From contig NZ_AP018164.1 in the NCBI RefSeq assembly GCF_002356315.1, positions 3,658,001 to 3,722,000 of the forward strand: a stretch of DNA of 64,000 nt, written 5' to 3'. The stretch is from Mycobacterium shigaense (GTDB lineage Bacteria; Actinomycetota; Actinomycetes; Mycobacteriales; Mycobacteriaceae). A model generated the notes under the pieces. That model saw nothing but the letters and a program-made list of their open reading frames with translations. It was not told the DNA's origin and did not search any database. A program made the translations under genes and the position numbers. Positions within the stretch are counted from its first letter, which is position 1; each line of letters starts with the position of its first letter. Shown in pieces: positions 61,495 to 64,000 of this stretch.

Positions 61495-63600
61495 ATGGTG
61501 GATTTCGCGTTGTTACCGCCGGAGGTGAACTCCGGGCTGATGTACGCCGGACCGGGTCCCGGACCGTTGCTGGCTGCCGCGGCAGCCTGGCAGGCATTGG
61601 CCTCCGAGCTGGAGTCCAGCGCGATCGGGTATTCCGCCGTGATCGCGGAGCTGACCGGCCTGTCGTGGTTCGGGCCGTCGTCGCTGGCGATGTCGGGCAC
61701 GGCCGCCCGCTACGCGGCGTGGCTGCAGGCCGCTGCGGCCCAGGCCGGGCAAACCGCCGCCCAGGCCTACACCGCAGTCGCGGCCTACGAGGCCGCGTTT
61801 GCGCTGACGGTTCCCCCGCCGGTGATCGCGGCCAACCGCGCGCAGCTGCTGGCGTTGGTCGCCACCAACTTCTTCGGGCAAAACACCGCGGCGATCGCGG
61901 CCACCGAAGCGCAATACCTGCAGATGTGGGTCCAAGACGCCACTGCCATGTACGGCTATGCGGTCGACGCCTCGGCGGCGAGCACCTTGACGTCGTTCGA
62001 CGAGCCGCCGCAGACCACCAGCGACACGGCGCAAACCGACCAAACGAAGGCGCTGTCGCAGACGGTCTCCAATACCGGTGCGCGCATGCAGAGCTTGATG
62101 CAGGCGGTTGACCCCAAACCCACCACCACCACCACCATCGACCCGGGCTCCGTCTACGACGCCGGTTCCTCCGGCGCCGGCCTCTTCGTCGACCAGGGCG
62201 GCGTCACCGTCGGCGTGGGCTCCACCTTCGAGTTCCCGGCTGGCTCCACCGTCCAAGCGGGCGCCAACGGCGCCGTCATAACCATCCCCAGTGTGTCCGA
62301 CTTCCCCGGCCTCACCCTTGGGCCCGGCGCCCTCGTCCCCCAGGCTTACAGCGGTTACACGTTCAGCGTCACGTCCGGCTCCGTGACCGTAAGTTCCGGC
62401 GGCACCGTTACGGTCGGTCCCGGCGGCACAGTCACCGGCGGCGTACAAGGCGCCACCGTCAGCGTCACCTCCGGCACCCTGACCCCCGCCGCGGTGACCC
62501 CGGCATCGACGACGCCCGCGTCGGCGGCCCCGGCGGCGACTACGACGACCGCAACAACAACGGCAACTACTTCGACGACGTCGACGACGTCGACAACTTC
62601 GGCAACATCGTCGACCTCGACGACATCCACGACATCCACGACATCCACGACATCCGGGACGACGTCGGCCGGGACATCGGCGCCCGCGGGGCAACCTTCG
62701 GTTCCGGCGGCGCAGCCGCAGTCGGTTGCGGGGGCGCCGCAGGCTGCACCGGCGGCACCGCAGGCCGCTCCGGGTCTGGCCCCGCCGTCGCTCGCGGCAC
62801 CCGGGGGTGTACCAGCAGCGGTCGTCGGGGGGCCGGCTTCCGTCGGGGGGCCGGCGGCGCTCGGAGATCCGTCGCAGTGGGCTCCCGGGGTGCAGCAGCC
62901 TCCATCTTCTGCGCCGAACGTGGCGCTCGGGAAACACGCGAGCGCACAACCGTTCATCTTGGCCCATCCAGGTCAGGCGGCCACAGTCACTTCGGGCGCG
63001 ACACTGCTGGGTGCCGGCGGTGGCAGCCTTACCACATTCTTTTCCACCAAGCCCTTTTTCAATGGCGGGGAAACCGTGCAAACCAAATTGCAGCATGAAG
63101 CATTAGTGCGCGACGCATCGCTTCAATTCGTGACGATCTTGGATAGGTTACAGGGTGAGATCAGTTTGTCGTCGAAGTTCGAATTATCGGCGAGACTTGA
63201 CGAACTCGTGTCATCCAATCAAGCCGTCAAAAATCTTTTCGAGCAGGTACAGGCCGGCGCGGATGCCGCAACAGCCGATCAGGCGCTTGGGCTCCTTTCG
63301 GGTGCCGCGGAACCAACTCCCACACTTGATCAAATTGTAGCCGCCACGTTCGGCTCGACGCTTGGCGAGACACCTCAAATGGCAGAATTCAGCAGCCTTA
63401 TGACTGAGATCAAATTCATAATGCCCAGCGATGTCTTGTTAAAAGCCCAGTACGCCGCGATCGCCACACTTTTTGCGGCCCATATCTCCGAGGCCGACGC
63501 ACCGGCGAGCCAATGGAGCCAAGTCTCGAGTGCGGCCATCGGTGACCTGATAGGCGCAGTACGAAGCGATTTCGGTTTGGACCCAATAACGCTGACCTAA
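61495..63600 (+). CDS. PPE protein with Thr-rich linker and extra C-terminal domain
   Basis: 701 residues. PPE domain (about 1-160): FALLPPEVNSGLMYAGPG with Pro8-Pro9-Glu10, and the WxG-type LSWFGPSS. It is expected to be exported by an ESX (probably ESX-5) system with a PE partner, which is not encoded here. Next come a Gly/Ser/Thr/Val-rich region with beta-repeat character (about 225-340), a Thr/Ser run (about 348-393) and a Pro/Ala linker. The C-terminal domain (about 496-701) is helical, begins with a hydrophobic GATLLGAGGGSLTTFF segment, and is homologous to the next gene. The start is fixed by the PPE N terminus although the frame opens earlier. Confidence 0.9.
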   Translation: MVDFALLPPEVNSGLMYAGPGPGPLLAAAAAWQALASELESSAIGYSAVIAELTGLSWFGPSSLAMSGTAARYAAWLQAAAAQAGQTAAQAYTAVAAYEAAFALTVPPPVIAANRAQLLALVATNFFGQNTAAIAATEAQYLQMWVQDATAMYGYAVDASAASTLTSFDEPPQTTSDTAQTDQTKALSQTVSNTGARMQSLMQAVDPKPTTTTTIDPGSVYDAGSSGAGLFVDQGGVTVGVGSTFEFPAGSTVQAGANGAVITIPSVSDFPGLTLGPGALVPQAYSGYTFSVTSGSVTVSSGGTVTVGPGGTVTGGVQGATVSVTSGTLTPAAVTPASTTPASAAPAATTTTATTTATTSTTSTTSTTSATSSTSTTSTTSTTSTTSGTTSAGTSAPAGQPSVPAAQPQSVAGAPQAAPAAPQAAPGLAPPSLAAPGGVPAAVVGGPASVGGPAALGDPSQWAPGVQQPPSSAPNVALGKHASAQPFILAHPGQAATVTSGATLLGAGGGSLTTFFSTKPFFNGGETVQTKLQHEALVRDASLQFVTILDRLQGEISLSSKFELSARLDELVSSNQAVKNLFEQVQAGADAATADQALGLLSGAAEPTPTLDQIVAATFGSTLGETPQMAEFSSLMTEIKFIMPSDVLLKAQYAAIATLFAAHISEADAPASQWSQVSSAAIGDLIGAVRSDFGLDPITLT
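62537..62673 (+). repeat. Thr/Ser-coding simple repeats in PPE gene
   Basis: Low-complexity ACG/TCG/ACA triplets, including four perfect 9-bp copies of ACGACATCC at 62620-62655. They encode a Thr/Ser-rich stretch and would be prone to copy-number change. Confidence 0.8.
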
Positions 63601-63613
63601 GGATGGCAAGCAC

Positions 63614-64000
63614 ATGCACGTGGATCAGGCTGTACTCACTTCGCTCGCGACGTTGCTGGGTGCCGGAGTTGGCGGCTTTACCACATATATGTCCTCCCGA
63701 GCCGCATTTCATCGGGGTGAAACCCTTGAAACCAGGAGGCGGCACGACGCATTGATGCGCGACGTATCGGTTCGCTTCGTCAAAAGTCTCGATATAGTGC
63801 AGGGGGAGATCAGTTCGTCAAAGTTCAACCAATTATCTGCGGGTTTCGATGAACTGGTGTCGTCCAACCAAGAGGTGAAGAAGCTCTTCGAGCGAGTAAA
63901 AGTCGGCGCGTCCGTGGAAACAGATGGCCAAGCGGTCGACACGGCTCCGCGCGCAACGGAACCGACGCCTCTTGCACTTGAGCAAATTGCGGCTGTCACA
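63614..64000 (+). CDS. Membrane-anchored helical protein homologous to the PPE C-terminal domain (partial)
   Basis: Starts 13 bp after the PPE stop with AAGGA overlapping that stop, so probably co-transcribed; runs off the window after 129 codons. N-terminal hydrophobic helix (LTSLATLLGAGVGGFTTYMS) with a positively charged flank, then a mostly helical hydrophilic region (HDALMRDVSVRFVKSLDIVQ, FDELVSSNQEVKKLFERVKV). By eye roughly half of about 110 positions are identical to PPE residues 504-615, and the DNA is similar too. No recognised family; the layout resembles small actinobacterial one-helix membrane proteins of unknown role. Confidence 0.75.
   Translation, partial: MHVDQAVLTSLATLLGAGVGGFTTYMSSRAAFHRGETLETRRRHDALMRDVSVRFVKSLDIVQGEISSSKFNQLSAGFDELVSSNQEVKKLFERVKVGASVETDGQAVDTAPRATEPTPLALEQIAAVT

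Overview
The window is a stretch of a slow-growing Mycobacterium chromosome, probably a non-tuberculous species. The DNA is GC-rich, ATGA/GTGA start-stop overlaps are common, and GTG and TTG starts are frequent. Gene content and order from proB to lipQ follow the M. tuberculosis block known as Rv2439c to Rv2485c. Mycobacterial hallmarks include KorAB, ClpP1P2/ClpX, RpfE, truncated hemoglobin O, the giant NAD-GDH, PlsB2/PlsC, an MmpL and a PPE protein. Locus names of the form Rv24xx are from memory of that synteny; no search was run.

Layout. Positions 1-7060 hold the 3' end of a TetR-type gene, then leftward proB-obgE-rpmA-rplU, rne and ndk. Positions 7089-13515 hold the DUF4233 gene, folC and valS as overlapping genes, then a saccharopine-dehydrogenase-like protein and rpfE, with a strong hairpin terminator. 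A gene-poor 1.1 kb gap follows, with a perfect CRP-type palindrome. Positions 14629-24317 carry mobA, korB-korA, an MFS transporter, clpX, clpP2-clpP1 (with a ClgR-like box) and tig. Two tRNAs (Pro, Gly) separate this from 24715-36725: lipP, two paralogous small secreted WCPG proteins, a Nei-type glycosylase, rpiB, a mycothiol-linked DsbA-like protein, pepN, a secreted C39-like protein, DUF5130 and CtaJ-like proteins, an HNH protein, glbO-aglA and an FAD oxidoreductase. Positions 36771-44999 carry a leftward cluster (two small genes, gdh, ettA, ssb paralogue). Positions 45319-55736 carry a 13E12/DUF222 HNH protein, a CopD/CtaG protein, and a lipid block plsB2-plsC-WS/DGAT plus lipQ.

The last 8 kb, downstream of a tRNA-Arg(TCT), looks like an accessory region. 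The 3' end of the tRNA plus neighbouring sequence is directly repeated on both sides of a decayed IS481-type element. That element sits among ten copies of a 17-bp motif. Beyond it are an MmpL without an MmpS partner, preceded by a 22-bp-phased direct repeat; an internally deleted GlcG/HbpS pseudogene; and a PPE protein. The C-terminal third of the PPE protein is homologous to the separate gene that begins 13 bp downstream and runs off the window.

The core genes cover proline synthesis, ribosome assembly and RNA decay, anaerobic-capable 2-oxoglutarate oxidation, regulated proteolysis, glutamate catabolism and glycerolipid synthesis. The most unusual item is the PPE fusion and its stand-alone paralogue at the right edge. 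Other points of interest are the tRNA-Arg repeat/IS structure, a histone-H1/HupB-like Lys-Ala tail on PlsC, and a CPWA instead of CPWC active site in the Rv2466c homologue.
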